From Mesorhizobium sp. LHD-90 (lineage in GTDB: Bacteria > Pseudomonadota > Alphaproteobacteria > Rhizobiales > Rhizobiaceae): DNA of 64,000 nucleotides. The notes under the pieces were generated by a model. That model made no database searches and had not been told where the DNA came from. It saw nothing but the letters and a program-made list of their open reading frames with translations. The translations under genes and the position numbers were made by a program. The stretch spans positions 1 to 64,000 of the forward strand of contig NZ_JAVFVV010000026.1 in NCBI RefSeq assembly GCF_030929505.1. Reading direction: 5' to 3'. This document shows positions 26,363 to 42,679 of the stretch, piece by piece (position 1 is the first letter of the stretch; every line of letters starts with the position of its first letter).

Positions 26363-26743
26363 ATGGCTGATCTCGCAAAGATCGTAGACGACCTTTCGCA
26401 GCTGACCGTCCTCGAGGCGGCCGAGCTGTCGAAGCTGCTCGAAGAGAAGTGGGGCGTTTCCGCTGCCGCTCCGGTGGCTGCCGCCGCCGCTGCCGGTGGT
26501 GGCGCCGCCGCTGCTGCTCCCGTCGAGGAGAAGACCGAGTTCGACGTCATCCTGACGGATGCCGGCGCCCAGAAGATCAACGTCATCAAGGAAGTGCGTG
26601 CGATCACCAACCTCGGCCTCAAGGAAGCCAAGGATCTGGTCGAAGGCGCTCCGAAGGCGGTCAAGGAAGCCGTTTCCAAGGCCGATGCCGACAAGATCAA
26701 GGCCCAGCTCGAAGCAGCCGGCGCCAAGGTCGAGCTGAAGTAA
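26363..26743 (+). CDS. rplL: 50S ribosomal protein L7/L12
   Basis: The 126-residue stalk protein. The N-terminal dimerisation domain ([20 protein letters not shown]), an Ala/Pro/Gly hinge (about 35-52) and the C-terminal domain with [20 protein letters not shown] and [15 protein letters not shown] are all present. The hinge is very alanine-rich. It is followed by a 204-base spacer with strong secondary structure before rpoB, where relative output of ribosomal protein and polymerase genes is normally adjusted. Confidence 0.98.
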   Translation: MADLAKIVDDLSQLTVLEAAELSKLLEEKWGVSAAAPVAAAAAAGGGAAAAAPVEEKTEFDVILTDAGAQKINVIKEVRAITNLGLKEAKDLVEGAPKAVKEAVSKADADKIKAQLEAAGAKVELK

Positions 26744-26755
26744 GTACTGCGGCTG

Positions 26756-26867
26756 CCGGCGGATGGACAATCCGTCCGCCGGTCCCCGCGTAATGGGGGA
26801 AGTGTTCGAAAACCTCTTTCCTGAGGGCCGTGCGGCGGCTTTCAGGAAACGGGTTTTCTCCCGTTTT
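26756..26867 (+). promoter_or_regulatory. Hairpins in the rplL-rpoB spacer (candidate attenuator/processing sites)
   Basis: First hairpin: 12-bp arms (26756-26767 and 26771-26782, one G-T pair). Second: an 8-bp stem TTTCCTGA/TCAGGAAA enclosing a G/C arm around 26818-26849. Third: AAACGGG/CCCGTTT (26847-26866) ending in four T residues, shaped like a weak terminator. The second and third overlap, so they are mutually exclusive folds, as in attenuators. Confidence 0.55.
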
Positions 26868-26947
26868 AGGACTGACCCTGGTGTGCCGGGGTTCACCATA
26901 TGCAAGGCGTGTTTGTTGGACGCGCCCCAAGCGAGCAAGGAGCGACG

Positions 26948-31087
<4,140 letters not shown>

Positions 31088-31102
31088 CGCAAAGCAGGGT
31101 AT

Positions 31103-31126
31103 GTCGCGGAACGATGGTTCCGCGAC
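31103..31126 (+). other. Perfect hairpin in the rpoB-rpoC spacer
   Basis: Perfect 10-bp arms (31103-31112 and 31117-31126) with a 4-nt loop, starting 16 bases after the rpoB stop. No T-run follows, so it is more likely an RNA processing or stability element than a terminator. Confidence 0.6.
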
Positions 31127-31265
31127 CGCCCGAGACGGCCGGAAGCCTGGTCGCATGAGATTGTCCGATGAGGCGCGCGTAGCGGCGGCGTTCGATCGGG
31201 CCGGAAGTAGGCGGGCCTTTCCCGCGAGATTTTAACGGGATTTCGGTCCCGAGAAGGAGAACGGC

Positions 31266-35462
<4,197 letters not shown>

Positions 35463-35485
35463 GCGCGGCGTCTACGAGAAAAGCA

Positions 35486-35519
35486 AAAGGCCGTCGGGGC
35501 GACCCGGCGGCCTTTTTTG
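35486..35519 (+). terminator. Rho-independent terminator after rpoC
   Basis: 12-bp stem (35487-35498 with 35505-35516, one G-T pair), a 6-nt loop and six T residues. It ends the rpoBC transcript and faces the convergent unknown gene. Confidence 0.92.
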
Positions 35520-35651
35520 TTTCTGCCGTCCGCCTTGGAGCGGCCTTCGCGCTTTCGCGTGCGCGCTTCAGGTTGTGCGGCTTGCGATCGTCCTCGACCC
35601 GGCCTGCGGCCGCGAAGCCAATTCGACCAATATAGTACGGCGCCGTACGGT

Positions 35652-37265
35652 CTACCTGGAGTAGGAACGGCTTGCGGGCGGAAACCCTGCAAACCTCTGG
35701 CTTTCGTGCGCGTCCGCGGTGCGTTGCGCCATCACCTGTGCGAGCAGGTTGTTCGCGACAGGTTCGCTGCCGGCGAAGTGCTGGCCGATTACCGCGAAAT
35801 GCTGCCAGAGCGGACCAAGCGGCTTGCCGCTGTCGCGCAGGATGAGCGCAGAGTTTGCGCATTGCGCGGCCCAATAGACGCGCCGCTCCTCGATATAGGC
35901 GAGCGCGGCCTTTTGCCTTTGCTTGGCGCCGCGCAGCCCATCGAGCCGGCCATCGGAGGCAGGCCCTGCCTCGAACCAGGTTCCCGTCAAGTCGTCATCA
36001 TCGAGACGGCCAGCGGCTTCTGCCAGAGTCAGGGGCACTAAGGGGGGAGTATCAGCCAAAAGCTCGTCCAGCAGGGATTCTGGCTCGATCGCCTCAGGCC
36101 GCAGCGCCGCAATTCCGAGGGCCTCCAGCGCCTCGACGAATCCGAATGTGGCGGTGGTGCCTTTTGAATGGCTGATGGCCAAGGCAATCGCCAGACGCCG
36201 TTGGATTAGCGCCGGCGACACCGGTACGAGCGTCAAGCCCATTGCCTTGGTCATTGCATCGAAATCCCGTTTCGAAAAATCGTTGAGGACCATGGCATCG
36301 GCGAGGCCCGAATCGGTTTTGACCAGGAAAGTGGCCAACACGTGAGTCTTGCCGCGGCGCATCAGGGCAATCAGCGACTGGGCGCCCGCGCCGTCGCACA
36401 CCGAGGCGATGCATTTGACGAGTTCGAGCGGCTCGCGCGCCACCGGAGGCAAGGCCCTTGACCGCAAGGCGGCGATCGTGGCGTCGACTGTTGGGTGCAT
36501 CGGCGCGGGCACTAGTCCGCGGATCAGCACCAGGCGCTCCACCAGCCGGTTCGGCACCGGCGCGTTGCAGGCGCTGGCGATCAGACCATTGGCGGCAATG
36601 CGCACGAGTTCGGAATCGGCATCGAGAAGGCATCCCAGCAGAACTGCTCGCGCCGTTTCCTGCGCGTGCCCGCCGAGGGCGTGTACAAATTCATAACGCG
36701 CTGCGGACGGCATGTAGCGGATCATGGCGGCGAAGGATGATTGCGCGACTTGCTCGTCCAGTTCCGCCAAGCTTGCCACAGCGTCCGATAGGCGCATCTC
36801 GACAGCGGAATCCGGCGAGCGTGCAGAATGGATGTTGGCCAGGATGACTTCCCGCAGCGCGTCGCCGGGATCGATCTCCGCCTCCCCGAACATCTGGAAC
36901 AACAACATGACCGCGTGTCCGGGAAGATCGCCGGTTTGCGCCGCGGCATCGACGACTGCCAGGCCTTCCTCGAGTTCTCGGTGCGCCTCCCGATCTCCGC
37001 CGTTGGCGGCGATGCGTATGTCGTTCAAACGGTTTTGCATGTCCGCGGCGCGGCTGAACGTCGCCTCGGCGTCGCTTTCGCCCGCATCTTCATCGAGGAG
37101 GTCGGCGATGTAGGAATCCAGTTCTTCGGCGAGCGACGCACCCTGTGTGTCGTCACTCCGCAAGGCCACCAGCAATTGCTCCAGAATAGCAGGGTCGATT
37201 CCAAGAGGTCCTCTGCCTAGCGTACGGCGATTCGCGGGCGTGCGCCTCTTGGCTTTTCTGGCCAT
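35652..37265 (-). CDS. Hypothetical protein, largely helical, 537 residues
   Basis: I do not recognise this family. The protein begins with a basic tail (MARKAKRRTPANRRTLGRG) and then an acidic region (about 43-66). A long succession of Leu/Ala-rich helices follows (about 100-450), with spacing that could form HEAT-like repeats, for example ETARAVLLGCLLDADSELVR followed by IAANGLIASA. There is no signal peptide or membrane segment. The C-terminal part has YIEERRVYWAAQCANSALIL. It is convergent with rpoC and stands alone, with the transsulfuration operon downstream on the same strand. The codon pattern and intact length favour a real gene. Confidence 0.75.
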   Translation of the reverse strand: MARKAKRRTPANRRTLGRGPLGIDPAILEQLLVALRSDDTQGASLAEELDSYIADLLDEDAGESDAEATFSRAADMQNRLNDIRIAANGGDREAHRELEEGLAVVDAAAQTGDLPGHAVMLLFQMFGEAEIDPGDALREVILANIHSARSPDSAVEMRLSDAVASLAELDEQVAQSSFAAMIRYMPSAARYEFVHALGGHAQETARAVLLGCLLDADSELVRIAANGLIASACNAPVPNRLVERLVLIRGLVPAPMHPTVDATIAALRSRALPPVAREPLELVKCIASVCDGAGAQSLIALMRRGKTHVLATFLVKTDSGLADAMVLNDFSKRDFDAMTKAMGLTLVPVSPALIQRRLAIALAISHSKGTTATFGFVEALEALGIAALRPEAIEPESLLDELLADTPPLVPLTLAEAAGRLDDDDLTGTWFEAGPASDGRLDGLRGAKQRQKAALAYIEERRVYWAAQCANSALILRDSGKPLGPLWQHFAVIGQHFAGSEPVANNLLAQVMAQRTADAHESQRFAGFPPASRSYSR

Positions 37266-37366
37266 GTAGGACGGTCTCCAGAGTCCACGCTATCATAGGT
37301 CGCGAACCGGGAATTCAAACCGACTCTTCGAAAAGTCCTGTGCACAAGCTGCACGCTGCGCACGCG

Positions 37367-38530
37367 CTATGCCCGCAGCGCCTGCTCCAGGTCGGCGATC
37401 AGGTCGTCGCCGTCCTCGATGCCGGCCGACAGCCGCACCAGCGAATCCGAAATGCCGATCGCCGCGCGCTGCTCGGGCGGGATCGAGCCGTGCGTCATCA
37501 GGGCAGGGTGCTCGATCAGGCTTTCGACGCCCCCAAGGCTTTCGGCCAGCGTGAACAGTTGCGTGCGTTCCAGGAATCGCTTCGTGCCAGCGAGGTCGCG
37601 GTCGAACTCGACCGAGATCATGCCGCCGAATGCAGACATCTGCCGTTTGGCGATCGCATGCTGCGGATGGCTTTCGAGTCCCGGAAAGACGACACGGCGC
37701 ACATCCTTGCGCGCCTCCAGCCATCTGGCGATCTTCGCGCCGTTTGATGAATGCCGCTCCATTCGCAGCGCCAGTGTCTTTAGTCCGCGTAGAGCGAGGA
37801 AACTGTCGAAGGGACCGGAGATGGCGCCGACCGCGTTCTGCAAGAATTTCAGCCGATCGGCGAGGTCGCGATTGTCGCCGACCACCGCGACACCGCCGAC
37901 CATGTCGGAATGGCCGTTCAGATATTTCGTCGTCGAGTGCACGACGATGTCGATGCCGAGTTCCAGCGGCCGCTGGATATAGGGGCTGCAAAAGGTGTTG
38001 TCGGCCACCGACAGCAGGTCGTGCCGCTTCGCCAGCGCGGCCACGCCCTCGAGATCGACCACCTTCAGCAGCGGATTGGTTGGTGTCTCCACCCAGAGGA
38101 GTTTCGTCTCGGGCCGGATCGCGGCTTCCACGGCGGAAAGGTCGGTGAAGTCGACAAAATCCACCTTCAGGCCGGCAGAGCGCTTTCTGACCCGTTCCAG
38201 CAGACGGAAGGTGCCGCCATAGATGTCGTCAGTCGCGACAACATGTGCGCCGCTGTCGAGCAGTTCGAAAACGGTGGCGATCGCCGCGAGGCCCGAGGCG
38301 AAAGCGAAGGCTGCCGTACCGCTCTCCAGATCGGCTACGGCGCGCTCGAAGGCAAATCGCGTCGGATTCTGGCTGCGGGCATATTCAAAACCCTTGTGCA
38401 CGCCGGGGCTTTGCTGGCCGTAGGTGGAGGTGGCGTAGATCGGCACCATCACCGCGCCGGTGGTCGGATCGTGGCTCTGCCCGCCATGGATGGTGCGGGT
38501 GGAAAAGGCCAGGCGGTTCTTGCCGGTCAT
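37367..38530 (-). CDS. Cystathionine gamma-lyase/synthase-type PLP enzyme
   Basis: A 387-residue Cys/Met-metabolism PLP enzyme. N-terminal TRTIHGGQSHDPTTGAVMVP and YARSQNPTRFAFERAVADLE are typical. The PLP lysine is in VHSTTKYLNGHSDMVGG, and the C-terminal SLGGVESLIEHPALMTHGSI is conserved. Its start overlaps the stop of the cystathionine beta-synthase gene by 4 bases (ATGA at 38527-38530). It therefore most likely acts as cystathionine gamma-lyase, making cysteine in reverse transsulfuration. Forward synthase (MetB) activity cannot be excluded from sequence. Confidence 0.9.
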   Translation of the reverse strand: MTGKNRLAFSTRTIHGGQSHDPTTGAVMVPIYATSTYGQQSPGVHKGFEYARSQNPTRFAFERAVADLESGTAAFAFASGLAAIATVFELLDSGAHVVATDDIYGGTFRLLERVRKRSAGLKVDFVDFTDLSAVEAAIRPETKLLWVETPTNPLLKVVDLEGVAALAKRHDLLSVADNTFCSPYIQRPLELGIDIVVHSTTKYLNGHSDMVGGVAVVGDNRDLADRLKFLQNAVGAISGPFDSFLALRGLKTLALRMERHSSNGAKIARWLEARKDVRRVVFPGLESHPQHAIAKRQMSAFGGMISVEFDRDLAGTKRFLERTQLFTLAESLGGVESLIEHPALMTHGSIPPEQRAAIGISDSLVRLSAGIEDGDDLIADLEQALRA

Positions 38531-39951
38531 CGATTGCGCCTCAGATGATTGATCAGGTCGACCCGGGTGATCAGGCCAAAGAATTCGTCGCCATCGAAGA
38601 CGATGGCAACCTCGTTGCGCTCGAACACCGGCAGCAGGGCGTCGAGCGTCTGGCCGGCCTGCAAAGTATGCAGGTCCGTGGTCATGGCGGTGCGCACCGG
38701 TGCGCCGAAACGGTCCCAGCGCCCCTCGTAGGGGCCTTCCAGCACGGCAAGGATGTCGCTCTCGTCGACGATGCCGATTAGTTTGCCATTCTCCAGCACT
38801 GGCAGTTGCGAGACGTCTCCGCGCCGCATGCGGCCGTAGGCGGTGAGCAGTGTATCCTCCGGCCCGACAAAGACCGTACCGCCTTCGCGATGCGACCGGG
38901 CGACGAGATCGCGCAGGTCGCCGTGCTGCTCGCGCTCGGCAAGCCCTTGTTCGGCCAGCCAGAAATCGTCGAAGACCTTCGACAGGTATTTGTTGCCGCT
39001 GTCGCAGACGAAGGTGACGACGCGTTTTGCGATGGTCTGCTCCTTGCAGTAGCGCAGCGCGGCCGCCAGCAGCGTTCCCGACGACGAGCCGGCCAGAATG
39101 CCTTCCCTGGAAAGCAGATCGCGCACCGCCAGCATGCTGTGTTTGTCCGTCACCGAATACGCCTTCTTCACGAAGGAGAGATCGCAATTGGGCGGGATGA
39201 AATCCTCGCCTATGCCTTCCACCGTCCAACTGCCGGCTTCCTCCATCTTGCCGGTTTTCACATAGGGAGCCAGTACCGAGCCGACCGGATCGGCCAGTAC
39301 CATCTCGGTCTTGGGTGAGGTTTTGGCGAAGAAGCGACCGAGACCGGTCAGTGTGCCGCCGGAACCGACGCCGACCACGATGGCGTCGACGGAGCCGCCG
39401 AGCTGGCTCCAGATTTCCGGGCCGGTGGTTGTCTCGTGGGCAAGCGGGTTGGCCGGATTGGCGAACTGGTTGACGTAAAAGGCCCCGGGAATGTCCGCGG
39501 CGATCTTCTCAGCCATGTCCTGGTAATATTCTGGGTGGCCCTTGCCGACGTCCGAGCGCGTCATGCGTACCTCGGCGCCGAGTGCCCTGAGATGCTGGAT
39601 CTTCTCGCGCGACATCTTGTCGGGAACGACGAGAATGATGTGATAGCCCTTGGGAATGCCGACCTGGGCGAGGCCGAGGCCGGTGTTGCCGGCGGTGGCT
39701 TCGACGATCGTGCCGCCGCGCGCTAGCCGGCCGCTGCGCTCGGCGTCGGCGATCATGGAGAGCGCGATGCGGTCCTTGATCGAGCCGCCCGGGTTCTGGC
39801 TTTCCAGCTTGATGAACAGCCGGCATTTTCCGGTGTCGAAGCGCGTCAGTTCGATGACCGGCGTCTCGCCGATGAGATCGAGCACCGAGCGGTAGGGCGG
39901 CTTGAGCCGGCCGCCGCTGTCTTGCCGGGCCGATTGTGTCTGGACGCTCAT
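38527..39951 (-). CDS. Cystathionine beta-synthase with C-terminal CBS pair
   Basis: A 474-residue PLP enzyme condensing serine and homocysteine to cystathionine. The PLP Lys lies in ESQNPGGSIKDRIALSMI. EATAGNTGLGLAQVGIPKGY and the phosphate-binding GVGSGGTLTGLGRF are present. Two CBS domains (about 345-400 and 415-470) end the protein, so nucleotide or S-adenosylmethionine control is plausible. No haem-binding N-terminus is present, as usual in bacteria. It is the first gene of the two-gene operon with the gamma-lyase. The 365-base upstream region carries a TCTA-N9-TAGA box. Confidence 0.93.
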   Translation of the reverse strand: MSVQTQSARQDSGGRLKPPYRSVLDLIGETPVIELTRFDTGKCRLFIKLESQNPGGSIKDRIALSMIADAERSGRLARGGTIVEATAGNTGLGLAQVGIPKGYHIILVVPDKMSREKIQHLRALGAEVRMTRSDVGKGHPEYYQDMAEKIAADIPGAFYVNQFANPANPLAHETTTGPEIWSQLGGSVDAIVVGVGSGGTLTGLGRFFAKTSPKTEMVLADPVGSVLAPYVKTGKMEEAGSWTVEGIGEDFIPPNCDLSFVKKAYSVTDKHSMLAVRDLLSREGILAGSSSGTLLAAALRYCKEQTIAKRVVTFVCDSGNKYLSKVFDDFWLAEQGLAEREQHGDLRDLVARSHREGGTVFVGPEDTLLTAYGRMRRGDVSQLPVLENGKLIGIVDESDILAVLEGPYEGRWDRFGAPVRTAMTTDLHTLQAGQTLDALLPVFERNEVAIVFDGDEFFGLITRVDLINHLRRNR

Positions 39952-40316
39952 GAAGGCCTCCCTCTTTTTGCGGCGCGCCGCGGAACCGCGACCAGCAGCA
40001 TCATTGATATCAGCAAACGCATGATCGCAGCATCCCGTTGCCGGCGTCTTCCCTTCTCACGAGTGGCCAGTGCTGCTGAAGAAAAATCCGTCCAACGATG
40101 CCGCCAAATCAGGATTCGGTTTGCGCTGCCGCCAGGAATCACCTTCGGACCACCGCGGGTATGGTCTCCCAGGGCCGGCTAAACCCTTGTTCCGATTCAA
40201 TGTTCTATAAATCTTGTAGACATTGGTTGACATCGTGAAATGTCGAGTCATACTTCGTGACGGAAGTGCCGATTTGCCAACCATCCATCCCGCAACCGCT
40301 CGATGAGGAGTTGACG
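39952..40316. other. Divergent control region of cbs and a small-protein gene
   Basis: 365 bases without a gene that I can support. It holds the palindrome at 40204-40220 and a TTGACA at 40227-40232, followed 18 bases later by TACTTC. The latter pair is a plausible plus-strand promoter for the gene at 40317. A/T content is higher than average around 40195-40260. Confidence 0.5.
40204..40220. promoter_or_regulatory. TCTA-N9-TAGA box 1
   Basis: TCTATAAATCTTGTAGA, a 17-nt inverted repeat six bases upstream of a TTGACA hexamer. It lies between divergent cbs and the 60-residue gene. It matches boxes at 41007-41023 and 45121-45137. Confidence 0.55.
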
Positions 40317-40499
40317 ATGACACAGACCAGCCAGGCTCCAATCCGGTCGCTTCTCGTCCGCTTGCAGGCTGCGCTCTTTCCCGAACTGACGCCGCGGCGG
40401 GCGACAGAGGTGGGGACCGGGGACGACGAGGAGGGTGATCGCCGTCGATCCCGCGATGAAAGCTTCTATTGGGGCTTTTGCATGAACGGCCATTGGTGA
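40317..40499 (+). CDS. 60-residue hypothetical protein with aromatic C-terminal tail
   Basis: A small protein with a strong ribosome binding site (GAGGAG, 6 bases before ATG 40317). It begins MTQTSQAPIRSLLVRLQAAL (possible amphipathic helix) and continues through a very acidic/basic middle (DDEEGDRRRSRDE). It ends in the aromatic stretch SFYWGFCMNGHW, which includes its only Cys. It lies downstream of the TCTA-N9-TAGA box and a likely promoter. I do not recognise the family; a peptide precursor or a small regulatory protein are both possible. The ribosome binding site and position make it likely to be expressed. Confidence 0.65.
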   Translation: MTQTSQAPIRSLLVRLQAALFPELTPRRATEVGTGDDEEGDRRRSRDESFYWGFCMNGHW

Positions 40500-40603
40500 G
40501 GCCGCTTCTCGAGTTTCTCCGGCAACATCTTTTGGGTGTAGGGCATTGAGGCGGTTTCCGACCGCCCGGCGAGCATTTGGGAAAAACGAGCGAGGAGACT
40601 AGC

Positions 40604-40933
40604 ATGACGAGAGTTCTTCCACCCCTGCATGAAGGCCATGCCCCGATTTTCCTGCACTACGCTTTTCAGGACGCCCTCGACGCCTATGAGGAATGGGGCC
40701 TCTACCAGGACGAACCAAAGGTGGAGCTGGAAGGCAGGCGAATCCCAATCAGTTCAGTGTTCGGCCGTATGCGCACCTGCACCGACATGTTGCCGGCACG
40801 CACGCTGGATGCCGTGCGGGACGTTCTCGGCCAACGGGCATCCGACCTCTCCACCGAGGCCGTCTATGCCGAGGCGGCGTTCCTGATGCGGGCGCTCTGC
40901 GTCGAGCGCCTGCGCATCGAAGCTATGACTTGA
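40604..40933 (+). CDS. 109-residue hypothetical protein
   Basis: A soluble protein with ribosome binding site GAGGAG seven bases before ATG 40604. The sequence is rich in Ala, Arg and Glu and predicted largely helical: APIFLHYAFQDALDAYEEWG near the N-terminus and AEAAFLMRALCVERLRIEAM at the end. It has no signal peptide or membrane helix and no recognised motif. It is the second of three short genes in a row on this strand, 104 bases after the 60-residue gene. Function unknown. Confidence 0.7.
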   Translation: MTRVLPPLHEGHAPIFLHYAFQDALDAYEEWGLYQDEPKVELEGRRIPISSVFGRMRTCTDMLPARTLDAVRDVLGQRASDLSTEAVYAEAAFLMRALCVERLRIEAMT

Positions 40934-41006
40934 AAATCCATTCCGTCGCGTCGCTGGAAATGAGCACAGATTTCCTGCGATGGGCAAAAATTCGGAATCG
41001 ACAAAA

Positions 41007-41023
41007 TCTACAAAATTTATAGA
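41007..41023. promoter_or_regulatory. TCTA-N9-TAGA box 2
   Basis: TCTACAAAATTTATAGA, a 17-nt inverted repeat, 24 bases before the ATG of the 51-residue membrane protein. It would overlap the transcription start or core promoter and so repress if bound. Confidence 0.55.
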
Positions 41024-41047
41024 CTAATGATGAAAGAGGAGGCCGCC

Positions 41048-41203
41048 ATGGCGAACATCGATCATCTCAGCGCAACTCGCCCGGCTTCGCGCCCGGCGTC
41101 GTCGCGCAGCATCGGCGGCTCGCTGGGCTCCCTGGCGGCGCATGCCGTCTTCATCGCGGCGGTAGCCTTCGCGGCCGCGATCGTCCTGGGCTTCGTGCCC
41201 TGA
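41048..41203 (+). CDS. 51-residue single-pass membrane protein
   Basis: It reads MANIDHLSATRPASRPASSR and then a hydrophobic helix from about residue 30 (AAHAVFIAAVAFAAAIVLGF) to the C-terminus, so it is a tail-anchored or single-pass mini-protein. GAGGAGG lies 6 bases before ATG 41048, an excellent ribosome binding site. A TCTA-N9-TAGA box directly precedes it. It is too short for most gene callers. Function unknown; it could be a small partner of a membrane complex. It precedes the luciferase-like flavoprotein gene by 108 bases. Confidence 0.72.
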   Translation: MANIDHLSATRPASRPASSRSIGGSLGSLAAHAVFIAAVAFAAAIVLGFVP

Positions 41204-41311
41204 TCTTCGTCCGGTCCGGACGATTTCCGAAAACTTTCAACAAGGATCGAGTGCGCAGTTCTTCAGCCTGTCGTGCGTCGTCAAGACGTTGAAATGACGG
41301 AGGAACTTCCG

Positions 41312-42274
41312 ATGCAGGTCGAGTTTACCTACCTTCCTGGTCCGCACCGGGCCGCTCGCGGTGGAGCCGAAACGCCGTTCTTCTTCGATTTCCAGACGGC
41401 TCGGCGCCTGCTCACTGAGGTCGAGCGGGCGGGTTTCGAGCGGGTCGTCGTCGACGACGCGGGCGGACTTCTAAGCAACATGGACCTTGCCGCGCAGGCA
41501 ATCCGCAGCACAAGGGTTGTGGATATCTCGCTAACCCATTGGGCGGACACGATAGAACCGGCCGTGGCGGCGCGGCAACTGGCGGCATTGGACCGGCTCG
41601 GGGGCGGTCGGTTGTCGGTCCGGGTGACGACGGCCTTTGGCGTGCCGGCGAGCCATGTCGAGACTCTCCAGAGGACAGACGAATATCTGGTGCTGCTGAA
41701 GCGGCTCTGGGCGAACGACGAACCATTCGACCACGAGGGACCGGCCTACAGCCTGCGCAACGGCTTTGTTGCCCGAAAGGGACCACGCGGCGCCGAAATT
41801 CCCTTCAGGATGAACGGCTTATCAGGAACGGCCTTCCGTGTTGCCGGCCGCCATGCGGACGTCTTCGAACTGCCTTTCGCCGAGGCCGATCAGCTTGCAC
41901 ACGTCATCGAGCGTGTCCGCCAGGCCGCCGTCGAATGTGGCCGGGCAGGGCGGCCGAAATTCGCCCTTCCCCTTGATTTTGGAAATATTGTCAATGGCTT
42001 GGCGGAGACAGCTAAGGAAGGCAAGCTTGCGTTCGGCGACCGATCGCCGGAGCGCATTACTCTGGCTCTCTTACCATATGTTTCCATTGGTGTTTCTGAA
42101 TTCATGGTCAGCGGCCTGAACGACCGCAAGTCGATTGCCGATTTTGGCGAGCGGGTCATCCCGATCGTGAAAAACTCGACCGCAAGACACGACAAGGCGG
42201 AAGTGAGCTGGCCGCATTCGACGGGAACCGTTCCGGTGTGGCCCGCGCATGAGGCAAGTACCGCAAGGCACTGA
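41312..42274 (+). CDS. LLM-class (luciferase-like) flavin-dependent monooxygenase
   Basis: A 320-residue TIM-barrel flavin enzyme of the bacterial luciferase/alkanesulfonate monooxygenase (SsuD) group. Typical segments are FFFDFQTARRLLTEVERAGF, then DLAAQAIRSTRVVDI, TLQRTDEYLVLLKRLWANDE (the family helix before the substrate loop) and GLSGTAFRVAGRHADVFEL. I start at ATG 41312 because GGAGG lies 8 bases upstream; earlier in-frame starts at 41273 and 41294 lack one. The position in a cysteine/Rrf2 neighbourhood suggests a desulfonating role, but this is inference. Confidence 0.85.
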   Translation: MQVEFTYLPGPHRAARGGAETPFFFDFQTARRLLTEVERAGFERVVVDDAGGLLSNMDLAAQAIRSTRVVDISLTHWADTIEPAVAARQLAALDRLGGGRLSVRVTTAFGVPASHVETLQRTDEYLVLLKRLWANDEPFDHEGPAYSLRNGFVARKGPRGAEIPFRMNGLSGTAFRVAGRHADVFELPFAEADQLAHVIERVRQAAVECGRAGRPKFALPLDFGNIVNGLAETAKEGKLAFGDRSPERITLALLPYVSIGVSEFMVSGLNDRKSIADFGERVIPIVKNSTARHDKAEVSWPHSTGTVPVWPAHEASTARH

Positions 42275-42679
42275 TAGAAAACAGCGTTGCACATCTCCTC
42301 TGCGTTGGCTGCAAACGCGGGTGCGGCCCGCGGCGCAAACTGTGAAGTCCGGAAGATCAAGCGAATCCAAGAACTTGTCCTGAGCGCTCGGCCAAAACCG
42401 CGCGACAGGCTTCAAATGGCAGCCCAAAAAGCCGCTTTGGCGTTGTCTTTTTCCGCCCTCGACATTGCCGCAAGCGCAGATCTTGTTTGCGCGATTCATA
42501 TTCCGTCCGAGGGTGGGAGGGCAGCAGCTTTGTTGTCGCGACCAGGCCGGCGGCCGCTTGTTCCGACCGTCCGGTGCCCGCTGCGTCTTTCTTCCGGCAA
42601 GGACGGAGAAGGCGGCTGTCAGTAGCCCGGTTTCACCACTCACCTGAGCGACGGCGCCAAGGAAGAAGCGGTTCCGGCT
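42275..42679. other. Intergenic region without a supported gene
   Basis: About 400 bases between convergent genes (LLM flavoprotein and FAD protein). Open frames exist on both strands but have no ribosome binding site, domain pattern or plausible start. I see no tRNA, clear terminator or palindromic repeat element. It could hold a decayed gene. Confidence 0.4.

Noticed and set aside
40227-40256. A second RiPP-like enzyme near the 60-residue gene
   Set aside because: No radical SAM, YcaO, lanthipeptide or transporter gene is nearby, so a modified-peptide cluster is not supported.
42287-42625. 112-codon plus-strand frame between the LLM and FAD genes
   Set aside because: No ribosome binding site, no family pattern, and composition typical of random open frames in this genome.
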